This document shows positions 26,026 through 34,436 of a stretch of 64,000 nt of DNA, one piece after another (the first letter of the stretch is position 1; the number at the start of each line of letters is the position of its first letter). This DNA is from Streptomyces aureocirculatus. GTDB taxonomy: Bacteria > Actinomycetota > Actinomycetes > Streptomycetales > Streptomycetaceae. The DNA lies in contig NZ_JOAP01000002.1 in assembly GCF_000720475.1 (NCBI RefSeq), forward strand, positions 1 to 64,000, in the 5' to 3' direction. The notes beneath the pieces were generated by a model, which saw only the letters and a program-made list of their open reading frames with translations, was not told where the DNA came from and ran no database searches. Both the position numbers and the translations under genes were made by a program.

Positions 26026-26063
26026 AGACGGCACTTCTTCGAACAGACGGCACTTCTTCAAAC
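26026..26063. repeat. Two 19-bp tandem repeats in the leader of the polyesterase-like gene
   Basis: The unit AGACGGCACTTCTTCGAAC occurs at 26026-26044 and, with one change, at 26045-26063, directly before the GGAG ribosome site at 26066. A TATAGA box overlaps the first copy. The repeats may bind a regulator or form alternative leader structures. Confidence 0.8.
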
Positions 26064-26074
26064 AGAGGAGAATC

Positions 26075-26950
26075 ATGGCTTCCCTGTCCCGAGCCCTGAA
26101 ACGTCATGGTGCGAGCCGCGCCATCGGCACCGCGCTCGCAGCCCTGGCTCTGCTGGCGGCGGGCGGTGTCACGGGCACCACCGCGGCCGAGGCGGCGACC
26201 TCGACCTGCCCGTCGGTCGACGGCCAGTGGGCCGCCCCCGGCCCGTTCGCCGTCAGCTCCGCGTCCAACGGCCGGGGCACAACTGTCTTCCGGCCGGCCG
26301 ACCTGGGTGCCCTGGGCTGCACCACACACCCGGTCGTCCTGTGGAACAACGGAGCCCGATCCGGTCTCGACCGGTATGCGCCCCTGCTGAACCACCTCGC
26401 GTCGCACGGCTTCATCGTCGCCGCGGCGGAGGGCAACGCGGGCACCGGAGGTCCCATGCTGAAGGGACTGGACTACCTGACAACCGAGAATGGCCGGGCG
26501 GGCAGCCCCTACCAGGGCAAGGTCGACCTGGCCCACGTGGGTGCCACCGGCCATTCCTTCGGCGGCGGGGCGGCGGTCGACGCCGGGGCCGATCCCCGAG
26601 TGGATACGATCGCGCCGATCTACCCCCTCGCGTTCAGCAGCGGTAGCCGGGTGCGGGGCCCCGCGGTGTTCTACGCCGGTCAGAACGACACGATCGTGTC
26701 ACCCTCGACGGTCCGCAGGACCTACAGCCAGGCCACCCAGGTGCCTGCCGTCTACGCCGAACAACGCGGCGCCGACCACTACGGCATCCCCGGCCTGCAC
26801 GGCCCCGTCACCGCGTGGTTCCGCTTCCACCTCATGCGCGACGAGCAGGCTCGTGGCCTGTACTTCGGCCCCAACTGCACCTACTGCTCGTCTTCGTTCT
26901 GGTCGGTCTTCGAGCGCAACCCCCGCGCCAAGGCCGTCCCCGGCCCCTGA
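26075..26950 (+). CDS. Secreted cutinase/PETase-like alpha/beta hydrolase
   Basis: A 291-residue exported hydrolase. A signal peptide ends near A-E-A-A, then a cutinase/dienelactone-hydrolase type core: V-V-L-W-N-N-G (oxyanion strand), G-L-D-Y-L, Ser161 in G-H-S-F-G-G-G, Asp205 in G-Q-N-D-T-I-V and His235 in G-A-D-H-Y-G. Two Cys close to the C-terminus (268 and 271) may form a small disulfide. This family includes polyester hydrolases, but chlorophyllase-like and general esterase roles fit too. It follows the CoA-transferase and has its own leader repeats. Confidence 0.8.
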   Translation: MASLSRALKRHGASRAIGTALAALALLAAGGVTGTTAAEAATSTCPSVDGQWAAPGPFAVSSASNGRGTTVFRPADLGALGCTTHPVVLWNNGARSGLDRYAPLLNHLASHGFIVAAAEGNAGTGGPMLKGLDYLTTENGRAGSPYQGKVDLAHVGATGHSFGGGAAVDAGADPRVDTIAPIYPLAFSSGSRVRGPAVFYAGQNDTIVSPSTVRRTYSQATQVPAVYAEQRGADHYGIPGLHGPVTAWFRFHLMRDEQARGLYFGPNCTYCSSSFWSVFERNPRAKAVPGP

Positions 26951-27282
26951 CCGCCCGCCACCTGGCGGCGAGTCCGACGCACCTGAGCCTGCCTGACCAG
27001 GTGCCTCAGTGTCTCGGTGGACCGGAGTGGACGCAACGCGTCTTGTCTTTCCGCTGAATTCTGTTCAGCACGGTGTGCAGCGGGTGCTGCCCGGGGAGAC
27101 TCGCCAGTACACCGGTGCCGCAGGGGTGCGGTTGCCGGGTGTGTTGCTCCCACCGCCTCTGGACTCCCGCGCTGAGGCGGCGTGGAGGCGGGACGGCCGT
27201 GCGTACCACCCATGCCGCGTACGGCCGGGCCTGCCCCGAATATGCCTGTCCATTAGGGGCGGATGGGAAGAAACCTGAGTGC
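26951..27282. other. Gap downstream of the polyesterase-like gene
   Basis: No gene is supported. Short G/C-rich inverted elements occur just after the stop (CCGCC and GGCGG with an 8-base loop), possibly a weak terminator. The rest shows no recognisable signal. Confidence 0.35.
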
Positions 27283-27309
27283 CCCCACAGCCCGGTGAGC
27301 CCTGTGGGG
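27283..27309. terminator. Hairpin terminator of the MarR gene
   Basis: CCCCACAG and CTGTGGGG form a perfect 8-bp stem with an 11-base loop, directly beside the MarR stop codon at 27310. It lies between converging transcripts and probably works in both directions. No U-tract follows. Confidence 0.65.
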
Positions 27310-27741
27310 CTAGGCGAATGGTCCGTCGGTGACGAACCGGTGGAGTTGGCGGGCGAAGGCCGTCGCTTCGTCGGCCGGCCATGAGGCCAGGCTGGTCGTG
27401 ATGTGGTCAGACAGGCGCCGGCGCAGTATCGCGACGGTGCGTTCGCCCTCGTCGGTGAGGGTGAGCAGGGTGGCGCGCCGGTCAGCGGGGTCAGGTTCGC
27501 GCCGTACGAGTCCGGCCGTCTCCAGTCGGGTGGCGCGGCGGGTGACGCCGGACCGGTCGATCCCCACGTCGGGCGCCAGGTCGGCCGCGCTGCGCGGCCC
27601 GGTCCTGTCCAGCCCACTGAGGATCGGATAGGTCAGTTCGTCCACCGCCTCCCCCAAGCCGACGGTCAGGGTTCGATACAGCCCCATGCGCGTACTGCGC
27701 TTGAGCAGCACACCGAGGGCGTCGGCGATCTCATGGCCCAC
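27310..27741 (-). CDS. MarR-family repressor
   Basis: A 143-residue winged-helix regulator. D-E-L-T-Y-P-I-L-S-G-L precedes the recognition helix (S-A-A-D-L-A-P-D-V-G-I-D-R-S-G-V-T-R) and the wing with D-P-A-D-R-R-A-T-L-L-T-L-T-D-E-G. The start is set at the GTG at 27741, four bases after a GGAGAG site; the longer frame upstream would run through the operator. It faces away from a SnoaL-like gene, and both promoters lie over two matching palindromes, so it likely represses itself and that gene. Confidence 0.88.
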   Translation of the reverse strand: MGHEIADALGVLLKRSTRMGLYRTLTVGLGEAVDELTYPILSGLDRTGPRSAADLAPDVGIDRSGVTRRATRLETAGLVRREPDPADRRATLLTLTDEGERTVAILRRRLSDHITTSLASWPADEATAFARQLHRFVTDGPFA

Positions 27742-27765
27742 ATTTCTCTCCACACCCTCACGATA

Positions 27766-27824
27766 GCGTGCGCGGCGCACGCATATGGGCTACGCTCCCC
27801 TGGATGCGTGCGCAACGCACGCAT
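27766..27824. promoter_or_regulatory. Two matching MarR operators
   Basis: GCGTGCG-N3-CGCACGC occurs twice: 27766-27782 (N3 is CGG) and 27806-27822 (N3 is CAA, with arms extending to nine bases). The same half-sites and spacer length in both, centred 40 bases apart, in the gap between the divergent genes, strongly suggest the binding sites of the adjacent MarR protein. Confidence 0.8.
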
Positions 27825-27874
27825 GCTCCGATGTGAGGCTCTGCCCAGATGCAGTGCTCCGAAGGGATTCCGCC

Positions 27875-28267
27875 ATGAACCGAACCAATATCGTCACCGC
27901 CCTCACCGACCTGCTCTTCAACCCTGGCCTCGACCACCACGAGGCCGCCGACCGGCACTTCGCCCCCGACTACCGTCAGCGCACGAACGGGCAGTGGGAC
28001 GACCGCGAAGGCTTCCTCGAGCACATCGCCCACCTGCGTACCGTCGTGGCCGAAGGTTCCGTCGAGGTCCACGACGAGTTGTCCGACGGCATCCACTACG
28101 CCGACCGCCACACGGTCCACATCACCAAGAAGGACGGATCCACCGTGCGTACCGAGGTCTACCTGTTCGGCGGCTTCGCACCCGACGGCCGCTTCAGCCG
28201 TATCGAGGAAGTAACCCTCATGCTCGAAGGCGCCGACGCCGACCGAAACCTCGGCAGCGCCCGCTGA
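27875..28267 (+). CDS. SnoaL-like (NTF2-fold) protein
   Basis: A 130-residue cytoplasmic protein. Y-R-Q-R-T-N-G-Q-W-D-D, F-L-E-H-I-A-H-L-R, and H-T-V-H-I-T-K-K-D-G match the SnoaL-like/DUF4440 fold, a cone-shaped small-molecule binding domain. Catalytic function cannot be predicted. It is divergent from the MarR gene and is its most likely target. The start ATG at 27875 has an AAGGGA site; a longer frame upstream crosses the operator and is rejected. Confidence 0.82.
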   Translation: MNRTNIVTALTDLLFNPGLDHHEAADRHFAPDYRQRTNGQWDDREGFLEHIAHLRTVVAEGSVEVHDELSDGIHYADRHTVHITKKDGSTVRTEVYLFGGFAPDGRFSRIEEVTLMLEGADADRNLGSAR

Positions 28268-28315
28268 GGAGTCGGCGATGCCGGTCACCGGCCCGGACGC
28301 CCCGCCGTCATGGCG

Positions 28316-28669
28316 TCATGGCGTCATGTGCGAGCACCGCACACCACCGGCAGGGAAAGCGATCTCCAACTCCTCCTCCATCGCGCCGAAGAAGCGCCGC
28401 CCATCGGGCGACTGCCGTGACGTGGACCAGGTGTAGTCCCCGCAGGGCTCCATGGCGGTGTGCAGCGCCTGACGGCCGAGCCCCTGTCCTTGCCAGTGAC
28501 CGGCGATGGCGATATTGACCACGTATCCGATGCGGCACACATGGCAGATTTGATACTCGAGGCAGCCCACCAGGCGGCGGCGTGCGTCCAGGACGGACAC
28601 GGCCTGGCGACCCGCGGGCAGCGCAGCGAACGCCCGCTCGAAGCTCACCTGCCGACTCACTGAATTCAC
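28316..28669 (-). CDS. GNAT-family acetyltransferase
   Basis: A 117-residue protein with the acetyl-CoA loop Q-G-Q-G-L-G-R-Q-A-L after the strand Y-V-V-N-I-A-I-A. It is short for the family, which usually has 140 to 170 residues; the first strands may be reduced. It ends G-V-R-C-S-H-M-T-P inside a small ATGGCGTC repeat (28309 on), so the C-terminus may be recently altered. The substrate is unknown. It converges with the SnoaL-like gene. Confidence 0.7.
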   Translation of the reverse strand: MNSVSRQVSFERAFAALPAGRQAVSVLDARRRLVGCLEYQICHVCRIGYVVNIAIAGHWQGQGLGRQALHTAMEPCGDYTWSTSRQSPDGRRFFGAMEEELEIAFPAGGVRCSHMTP

Positions 28670-28826
28670 CCGGCCTAGGACACCCCGCGCGGTCCGACGT
28701 CAGCGAAAGAGACTGTACCGAAGGTGCGTGCTGAAGGAAGAGCACCCGAACAGGGCAAGAGCGCCGCCCGTGCTCGCGGAGGAAGCCCTGGCGCAGCGTC
28801 ACCACGTCGTGCCGCAGAACCCGCGG

Positions 28827-30146
28827 TCAGTTCTGGTCGCGTTCTGCGCGCCGCATCGGGCCCCGGCCAGGCTGCCGCGTCTCCCCCTGCCCGGAGGGCT
28901 CTGTGGTCCGCCGCCGGTCCAGGCGGGCCACCACCGGGCCGGCCGTGACACCGTGCAGCACGACCGAGACCAGCACCGTAAAGGTCACCACCGCCCACAA
29001 CTCCCGCTCCGGGACCAGGAAGTCCTGCTGGCCCAGCGCGTAGGCGAGGTAGTACAGCGAACCGATGCCGCGGATCCCGTAGCTCGCCACCACCCAGCGC
29101 TCCTGGCCCCGCAAGCTGCCACCCAGCAGTCCGGCCCACCCCGCCAGCGGCCGGACCACCAGCAGGAGCAGCAGGGCGGTCACGGCACCCTGCCAGGTCA
29201 GCGGCGCCAGGCCGCCCAGCGCGATGAACGCACCGAGCAGGAACAGCAGTGTCGCGGTCAGCAGCCGCTCGATCTGCTCGACGAAATCGTGCAGCACGTT
29301 GTGGAAGCCGTGGGCGCGCTCGGCCGCCCTGACGGCGCAGGCGGTGGTGAACACGGCGAGGAAGCCGTAACCTCCCGCGAGTTCGGTCGTCCCGTACGCC
29401 AGGAAGGTGGCGGCCAGCGCGACGAACCCTTCGCGGTGCTCGGACAGCCGCAGTACGGAGGAGCGGGTCCGGAAGAACAGCCAGGCCAGCAGCTTGCCGA
29501 TCAGCAACCCGCACGACACGCCGATGACGCACTTGAGGACGACGTCCTTCGCCGCCCATGGGCCGATCCACTCCGCGGACCAGCCGCTGCCCGCGGCGGC
29601 GGCCAGCCCGATGGCCGCGTACGTCAGGGGGAAGGCGAGGCCGTCGTTGAGGCCCGCCTCGCTGGTGAGGGCGAACCGCACCTCGTCCTCATCGTGTTTG
29701 TCCTCGGTGGGCTCGCCCACGCGTATCTCTGAGGCGAGTACCGGGTCTGTGGGTGCGAGGACCGCCGCGAGCAGCAGCGCGGCGGCCGGCGGCCAGTCCA
29801 GCAACCACCACGCGACCAGGGCCATCGTCAGGACGGTCAACAGCATCGTGACGCCGAGAAGACGCCAGGTAGAGGCCCACAGCCGTCGGCCCACCGGGCG
29901 GTTGAGCGCCAGTCCTGCGCCCATCAGGGCGATGATGACGCAGACCTCGGTGGCGTGCTCCGTCACGAGCCGCTGCTCCACCGGGTCCACCGCCGGCAAG
30001 GGCAGCGGCAGCGCGTACACGATGGTGCCGCTCACCAGGAACACGACCGGCAACGACAGGGGCCGCCCGGCCACCACCCGGGGCAGCACCGCCGCGAGCA
30101 ACGCTCCCACTCCCAGCCACGCGAAGACCGCATCGGCAATGGTCAC
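28827..30146 (-). CDS. Cation/proton antiporter (CPA family)
   Basis: A 439-residue membrane protein with about 12 helices that exchanges Na+ or K+ for H+. A-P-T-D-P-V-L-A-S-E and S-E-A-G-L-N-D-G-L-A-F-P are the ion-binding motifs of the NhaP/CPA1 type; the loop between carries an acidic T-E-D-K-H-D-E-D-E insert. Y-G-I-R-G-I-G-S-L-Y-Y is the conserved late helix. The basic C-terminal tail (about 30 residues) is cytoplasmic. It is divergent from the NfeD/SPFH pair, with which it may share envelope-stress control; that link is inference. Confidence 0.92.
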   Translation of the reverse strand: MTIADAVFAWLGVGALLAAVLPRVVAGRPLSLPVVFLVSGTIVYALPLPLPAVDPVEQRLVTEHATEVCVIIALMGAGLALNRPVGRRLWASTWRLLGVTMLLTVLTMALVAWWLLDWPPAAALLLAAVLAPTDPVLASEIRVGEPTEDKHDEDEVRFALTSEAGLNDGLAFPLTYAAIGLAAAAGSGWSAEWIGPWAAKDVVLKCVIGVSCGLLIGKLLAWLFFRTRSSVLRLSEHREGFVALAATFLAYGTTELAGGYGFLAVFTTACAVRAAERAHGFHNVLHDFVEQIERLLTATLLFLLGAFIALGGLAPLTWQGAVTALLLLLVVRPLAGWAGLLGGSLRGQERWVVASYGIRGIGSLYYLAYALGQQDFLVPERELWAVVTFTVLVSVVLHGVTAGPVVARLDRRRTTEPSGQGETRQPGRGPMRRAERDQN

Positions 30147-30506
30147 TGAGCTGAATCCGATCCGTCGTCGGAGCCCTGCCCCGCCTCAGTCACGGGGGGC
30201 CAGGTTTTCAAAGCGATCGTTTGTGGTGAGCCGCCCGTACAACCGCTGCCAGGCGGGTCCGGTCCTCCCGGTCGCCGGGGCCCGGCAAAGGGGGTGACTC
30301 ATCTGGCACTCCTCAGCTTTCGTAGGACTGACGTACGTCTACTAACCCCTGAGAGCGCACTGACACGCCACCGTGGACGATCATCGACATTCGTTCCGCC
30401 GCCCGGGCTGGTGCGGCCGCCGCCTGGCTGGTGCGGGACAAACCTGGTCTGTCAGGCGTTCCGGAAGGTAGCTTGGATAAGGAGTCCCCCTGAGGGAGGC
30501 CGTCCG
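30147..30506. other. Intergenic gap between divergent membrane-protein genes
   Basis: No gene is supported. It must hold the antiporter promoter (leftward) and the NfeD promoter (rightward). The palindrome GACGTACGTC is seen near 30333. A GGAGG ribosome site eight bases before 30507 belongs to the NfeD gene. Confidence 0.45.
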
Positions 30507-30944
30507 ATGCCGTGGTTCGTATGGCTGCTCACCGCCGTGGCACTGGGTGCCGTGGAGTTTTTCACCCTGACCCTCGTCTTCGGATTGCTGGCGGGTGCCG
30601 CGCTGGTAGCGGCCATAGTCGCCGGTGTGGGCGTCGGCATTCTCGGCCAGCTCGTGGCTCTCGCAGCGACTGGGGCAGCGGGCTTGGTGATCATCCGTCC
30701 GATCGCTCTGCGGCATATGGCACAGCCTCCCCTCACACGCGAGGGGAGCGACGCGCTGATCGGCAAGCGGGCCGAGGTCCTGCAAGAGGTCACCGCCACC
30801 CGCGGCCTGATCAAGCTGTCCGGCGAGGAATGGTCCGCCCGCACCCTCGACGAAAGCCAGGTGATCCCGGTAGGCGGGCTGGTGGACGTGATGGAGATCG
30901 AGGGCGCCACGGCCATCGTCTATCCCCGCGAACTCCTTCCATGA
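30507..30944 (+). CDS. NfeD-family membrane protein
   Basis: A 145-residue protein: two to three N-terminal membrane helices (W-F-V-W-L-L-T-A-V-A-L-G, V-F-G-L-L-A-G-A-A-L) and a C-terminal soluble OB-fold (L-I-G-K-R-A-E-V-L, then W-S-A-R and V-M-E-I-E-G-A-T-A-I-V). NfeD proteins partner with SPFH/stomatin proteins and support membrane-microdomain function. The gene is followed 29 bases later by an SPFH protein, the standard pairing. The ATG was chosen for its GGAGG site; an upstream longer frame lacks one. Confidence 0.9.
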   Translation: MPWFVWLLTAVALGAVEFFTLTLVFGLLAGAALVAAIVAGVGVGILGQLVALAATGAAGLVIIRPIALRHMAQPPLTREGSDALIGKRAEVLQEVTATRGLIKLSGEEWSARTLDESQVIPVGGLVDVMEIEGATAIVYPRELLP

Positions 30945-30973
30945 ACGGCTGAATCCCTAGCAGTGGAGGAAAC

Positions 30974-32119
30974 GTGGAACCGGTATTCATCCTGATTCTC
31001 GTGGCGGCGATCGTCGTCGTCTTCCTCGTAGCCTCCACCGTGCGGGTCGTCCCGCAAGCGCGTCGCTACAACGTCGAGCGGTTCGGCCGATTTCGCCGGA
31101 CGTTGCAGCCCGGACTGAACTTCGTCCTGCCGGTGGCGGACCGTATCAACACCAAACTCGATGTGCGCGAACAGGTCTACTCGTCCGATCCCAAGCCGGT
31201 GATCACCGAGGACAACTTGGTGGTGAACATCGACACCGTGCTCTATTACCAGGTCACCGACCCACGGGCAGCGGCCTACGAGGTCGCCGATTACCTGCAG
31301 GCGATCGATCAGCTCACCGTGACCACGCTGCGGAACGTCATCGGCAGCATGGACCTGGAGGGGACGCTCACCTCGCGTGAGGTGATCAACGCCCAGCTCC
31401 GTGCGGTCCTCGACGACGCCACCGGCAAGTGGGGCATCCGGGTCAACCGCGTCGAGATCAAGGCCATCGATCCGCCCCACACCATCAAAGAGGCCATGGA
31501 GAAGCAGATGCGGGCCGAGCGCGACAAGCGCGCGGCCATCCTGCACGCCGAAGGGGAACGGCAGGCCAAGATCCTCACCGCGGAAGGCACGAAGCAGAAG
31601 GACATCCTCGAAGCACAGGGCACACAACAAGCCATGATCTTGCGGGCGGACGGTGAGGCAAAGGCGGTGGAGCGCGTCTTCCAGGCCGTCCACCGCAACA
31701 ACGCCGATCCGAAGATCCTGGCCTACAAGTACCTCGAGACGCTCCCCCACCTGGCGAAGAGCGACAACAACACGTTCTGGGTGATCCCGGGAGAGCTCAC
31801 CGAGGCGGTTCGCACCGTCACCAGCGCGTTCGGCGACCGCTCAGCGATGGGACTCCCCCATCATGCGCAGGCTCCGGCAACAACCACCATCGGCACTGAC
31901 GAAGCACCGGGCGGAGGCGAGGCGTCGGAGCCCCCGGCGGAATCGACACCGCCACTCGACACCGCCGCTCCACTCGACGCCGCCGCTCCACTCGACGCCG
32001 CCGCGGCTGTCGACGAGGCCACGAAGCAGGCCGCCGCCGCAGTGAACGACGCCAAGGCGGAGGCCGAGGCGGCAAGTACCCCCACCGTGCCGAGCCGAGG
32101 GCTGAAGTCCGGCGACTGA
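30974..32119 (+). CDS. SPFH/band-7 (stomatin-like) membrane protein
   Basis: A 381-residue protein starting at GTG. One N-terminal membrane helix (I-L-I-L-V-A-A-I-V-V-V-F-L-V) anchors an SPFH domain (Y-N-V-E-R-F-G-R-F through V-E-I-K-A-I-D-P-P), then a long coiled coil (E-A-M-E-K-Q-M-R-A-E-R-D-K-R-A-A) that oligomerises. The tail is Ala/Pro-rich with tandem P-L-D-A-A-A repeats. With NfeD it likely forms a flotillin-like scaffold in the membrane and may affect membrane proteins such as the nearby antiporter. The coupled order is as in many bacteria. Confidence 0.92.
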   Translation: MEPVFILILVAAIVVVFLVASTVRVVPQARRYNVERFGRFRRTLQPGLNFVLPVADRINTKLDVREQVYSSDPKPVITEDNLVVNIDTVLYYQVTDPRAAAYEVADYLQAIDQLTVTTLRNVIGSMDLEGTLTSREVINAQLRAVLDDATGKWGIRVNRVEIKAIDPPHTIKEAMEKQMRAERDKRAAILHAEGERQAKILTAEGTKQKDILEAQGTQQAMILRADGEAKAVERVFQAVHRNNADPKILAYKYLETLPHLAKSDNNTFWVIPGELTEAVRTVTSAFGDRSAMGLPHHAQAPATTTIGTDEAPGGGEASEPPAESTPPLDTAAPLDAAAPLDAAAAVDEATKQAAAAVNDAKAEAEAASTPTVPSRGLKSGD

Positions 32120-32224
32120 CCCTTCTCAACTGTTCGGCGTAGAGGCGACGGCCCCCATCTCGCTCACAAGGGACGTACAAGGTCCGCTCCCACCAGTGGG
32201 TTGCCGACTGCTGACGGGAGACCG

Positions 32225-32920
32225 TCACCAATCATTCAGCGCCCCGCCCGGGGCGATCAGCCCCGTCTCGTAGGCGAAGACGACGGCCTGGACACGGTCG
32301 CGCAGGTCCAGCTTCGACAGGATGCGGCCGACGTGGCTCTTGACCGTGGTCGGGCTGAGGAACAGCCGGGAGGCGAGTTCGGCGTTGCTGAGGCCCGTCG
32401 CGAGCAGGCGGAGCACCTCCAGCTCCCGCGGGGTCAGGCCGGACAGGTCGCGGTGCGGGGCGACGGTCTGCGGTTCCTCGTGGGGGGCGAAGCGCTCGAT
32501 CAGCCGACGCGTGATCGCGGGCGCGAGGAGAGCGTCGCCGGTCCGCACCAGACGCAAGGCGGAGACCAGGTGTTCGGGGGTGACGTCCTTGAGCAGGAAG
32601 CCGCTGGCGCCGGCCGTGAGCGCGGCGTAGACGTAGTGGTCGAGGTCGTATGTGGTGAGGACGATGACCCGCGTTCCGTCCGGGCCTGTGTCTGTGACGA
32701 TGCGCCTGGTGGCCTCGATGCCGTCCATCTCCGGCATCCGGATGTCCATGAGGACGACGTCGGGCCGCGTACGGCGGACCGCGGCGACAGCCTCGGCCCC
32801 GTCGGCGGCCTCGGCCGTCACTTCGATGCCGTCCGCGGCCAGGATCATCTTGAAACCGGTGCGCACGAGGGCCTGGTCGTCGGCGATGACGGCGCGCAGC
32901 GGTGGCTGGCCCCTGTTCAT
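32225..32920 (-). CDS. NarL/LuxR-type response regulator
   Basis: A 231-residue regulator. The receiver domain has D-D-Q at 14-16, the phospho-acceptor Asp59 in V-L-M-D-I-R-M-P-E and Lys in F-L-L-K-D. The C-terminal LuxR HTH reads L-T-P-R-E-L-E-V-L-R-L-L-A, then S-N-A-E-L-A-S-R-L and T-V-K-S-H-V. It overlaps the upstream kinase gene by four bases (ATGA) and forms a two-component system. It is divergent from an ABC/FtsX exporter, its likely target. Confidence 0.95.
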   Translation of the reverse strand: MNRGQPPLRAVIADDQALVRTGFKMILAADGIEVTAEAADGAEAVAAVRRTRPDVVLMDIRMPEMDGIEATRRIVTDTGPDGTRVIVLTTYDLDHYVYAALTAGASGFLLKDVTPEHLVSALRLVRTGDALLAPAITRRLIERFAPHEEPQTVAPHRDLSGLTPRELEVLRLLATGLSNAELASRLFLSPTTVKSHVGRILSKLDLRDRVQAVVFAYETGLIAPGGALNDW

Positions 32921-34272
32921 ACCGCGCTCCGGGGAATGCGGGCCGTCACCCGGTAGCCGCCGGTCGGCGTCGGTCCGGCCGTCAACTGGCCCTCGTAGAC
33001 GGCCAGCCGCTCGCGCAACCCCAAGTGGCCACGGCCGTTGCTCTGCACCGGCGGGCAATCCTTGGCGCCTCCGGTGTCCGTGATCTCGATCTCCAGCCAG
33101 TCTTCGGTGTATCCGATGGTGACGGACGCCCGCGCGCCGCGCGCGTGTTTGATCGTGTTGGTCAGCGCCTCCTGTACGACGCGGTAAGCCGTGAGATCCA
33201 CCCCCGGTGGCAGCGGATCCGGTGGCAGCGACACCCCCACGCTCACGGGCGTACCGACGGCGCGTACGCGTGCGACGAGCGCGTCGAGCTGCGCGAGCCC
33301 CGGCTGAGGTTCCAGGCCGTCGGGCTTCTCGTAGTCCGGGGCGGCCAGCAGTCCCATCGCGTGGCGGAGTTCGGCCATGGCGGCCCGACCGCCCGCCTCG
33401 ACGGCCAGCAGTGCCTCCTTCGACTGTTCGGGTGCCCTGTCCATCACTGTGCGGGCCGCGCCTGCCTGGATCACCATCACGCTCACATTGTGGGTCACGA
33501 CGTCGTGCAGTTCGGCGGCGATGCGGGCGCGCTCCTCCTCGGCGGCGCGGCGCGTGGCCTCCTCCTGAGCGGACTGCAGTTGTGTCACCCGGTCCCGGCT
33601 GGACGCAAGGCGCAGGTGCAGGAAGCGGACGAGGCTGGCCAGCATCCCCGCCACCAGGAGCACGAATCCCGGGCTCGACCATCCGGGGAGTACGGGTTCC
33701 GCGTGGCGGAAGGCGAAACCGGACAGGGCGGCGGCGATCACCAGGACGGCGACCGCCGCTATCCGGTAACGGCTGTACACGACGGCGCTGTAGGCGCCGA
33801 TGACACAGGCCAGGACGGTGATCCAGGAGGCGGAGCCGCCGATGGCCAGTGCCGCGCCGAGCACCACCACGAACAGGGTCAGCGGATACCGGCGCCGGGC
33901 CGCCAGCGGCAGCGTCGACAGGACGACCAGGGCCCAGGGCACGGAGGAGGATTCTTCCTCCACGGGCGCCTGACCGGGGCCGGGTGGCGGGGGCGGGGCC
34001 GGGACCCCGGTACCGACGTCCACCGCAGGGGGGTTGATGTCCACCGGCCCGTCGCCGGGGTAGCGCACCGCCACGAACAGGGCGATGACGGTCAGTGCGA
34101 ACGCCAGCAGCACATCGGCGCGCACCGCTCGCCGGGACAGCGGAGCGGCCTTCCCCTCCGGCCGCAGCGCGTCGATGAGTTGCTGACGCCGGCTACGTCG
34201 GTCTTCCGTTTCCATCCGTGCATTGTGCTGCGCCCTCCGCTCGGCCCGCGTCCGTCTGTCCGGCCGGGGCAT
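32917..34272 (-). CDS. Sensor histidine kinase, NarL-type partner
   Basis: A 451-residue kinase. Four or five membrane helices occupy about 52 to 220, with a proline-rich extracellular loop (P-A-P-P-P-P-P, then E-E-E-S-S-S). The HisKA_3 domain has the phospho-acceptor His256 in E-L-H-D-V-V-T-H, and the C-terminal ATPase has N-box A-L-T-N-T-I-K-H-A and G-R-G-H-L-G-L-R-E-R. It overlaps the response-regulator gene. An internal ATG at 34215 is an alternative start; neither has a good ribosome site. Linked ABC exporters suggest sensing of membrane-active compounds. Confidence 0.92.
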   Translation of the reverse strand: MPRPDRRTRAERRAQHNARMETEDRRSRRQQLIDALRPEGKAAPLSRRAVRADVLLAFALTVIALFVAVRYPGDGPVDINPPAVDVGTGVPAPPPPPGPGQAPVEEESSSVPWALVVLSTLPLAARRRYPLTLFVVVLGAALAIGGSASWITVLACVIGAYSAVVYSRYRIAAVAVLVIAAALSGFAFRHAEPVLPGWSSPGFVLLVAGMLASLVRFLHLRLASSRDRVTQLQSAQEEATRRAAEEERARIAAELHDVVTHNVSVMVIQAGAARTVMDRAPEQSKEALLAVEAGGRAAMAELRHAMGLLAAPDYEKPDGLEPQPGLAQLDALVARVRAVGTPVSVGVSLPPDPLPPGVDLTAYRVVQEALTNTIKHARGARASVTIGYTEDWLEIEITDTGGAKDCPPVQSNGRGHLGLRERLAVYEGQLTAGPTPTGGYRVTARIPRSAV

Positions 34273-34436
34273 TGTCTCGGAGGCCTACTCCTCAGGGATG
34301 ACTCCACGGCCAAGTCCTCCGCGGGAGGGACCTGATGTTGGTTCCGCGGCCGACGCGTCCTCTGTGCTGCGCCTCTAGGTTCGCAGGACCGGCAGACGGC
34401 AGGTGCCTCTCGCGACCGTAAGGACGGACAACTCGT

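Noticed and set aside
27742..27780. Upstream ATG start for the MarR gene
   Set aside because: It would translate through the operator palindrome, and the GTG at 27741 has a proper ribosome site.
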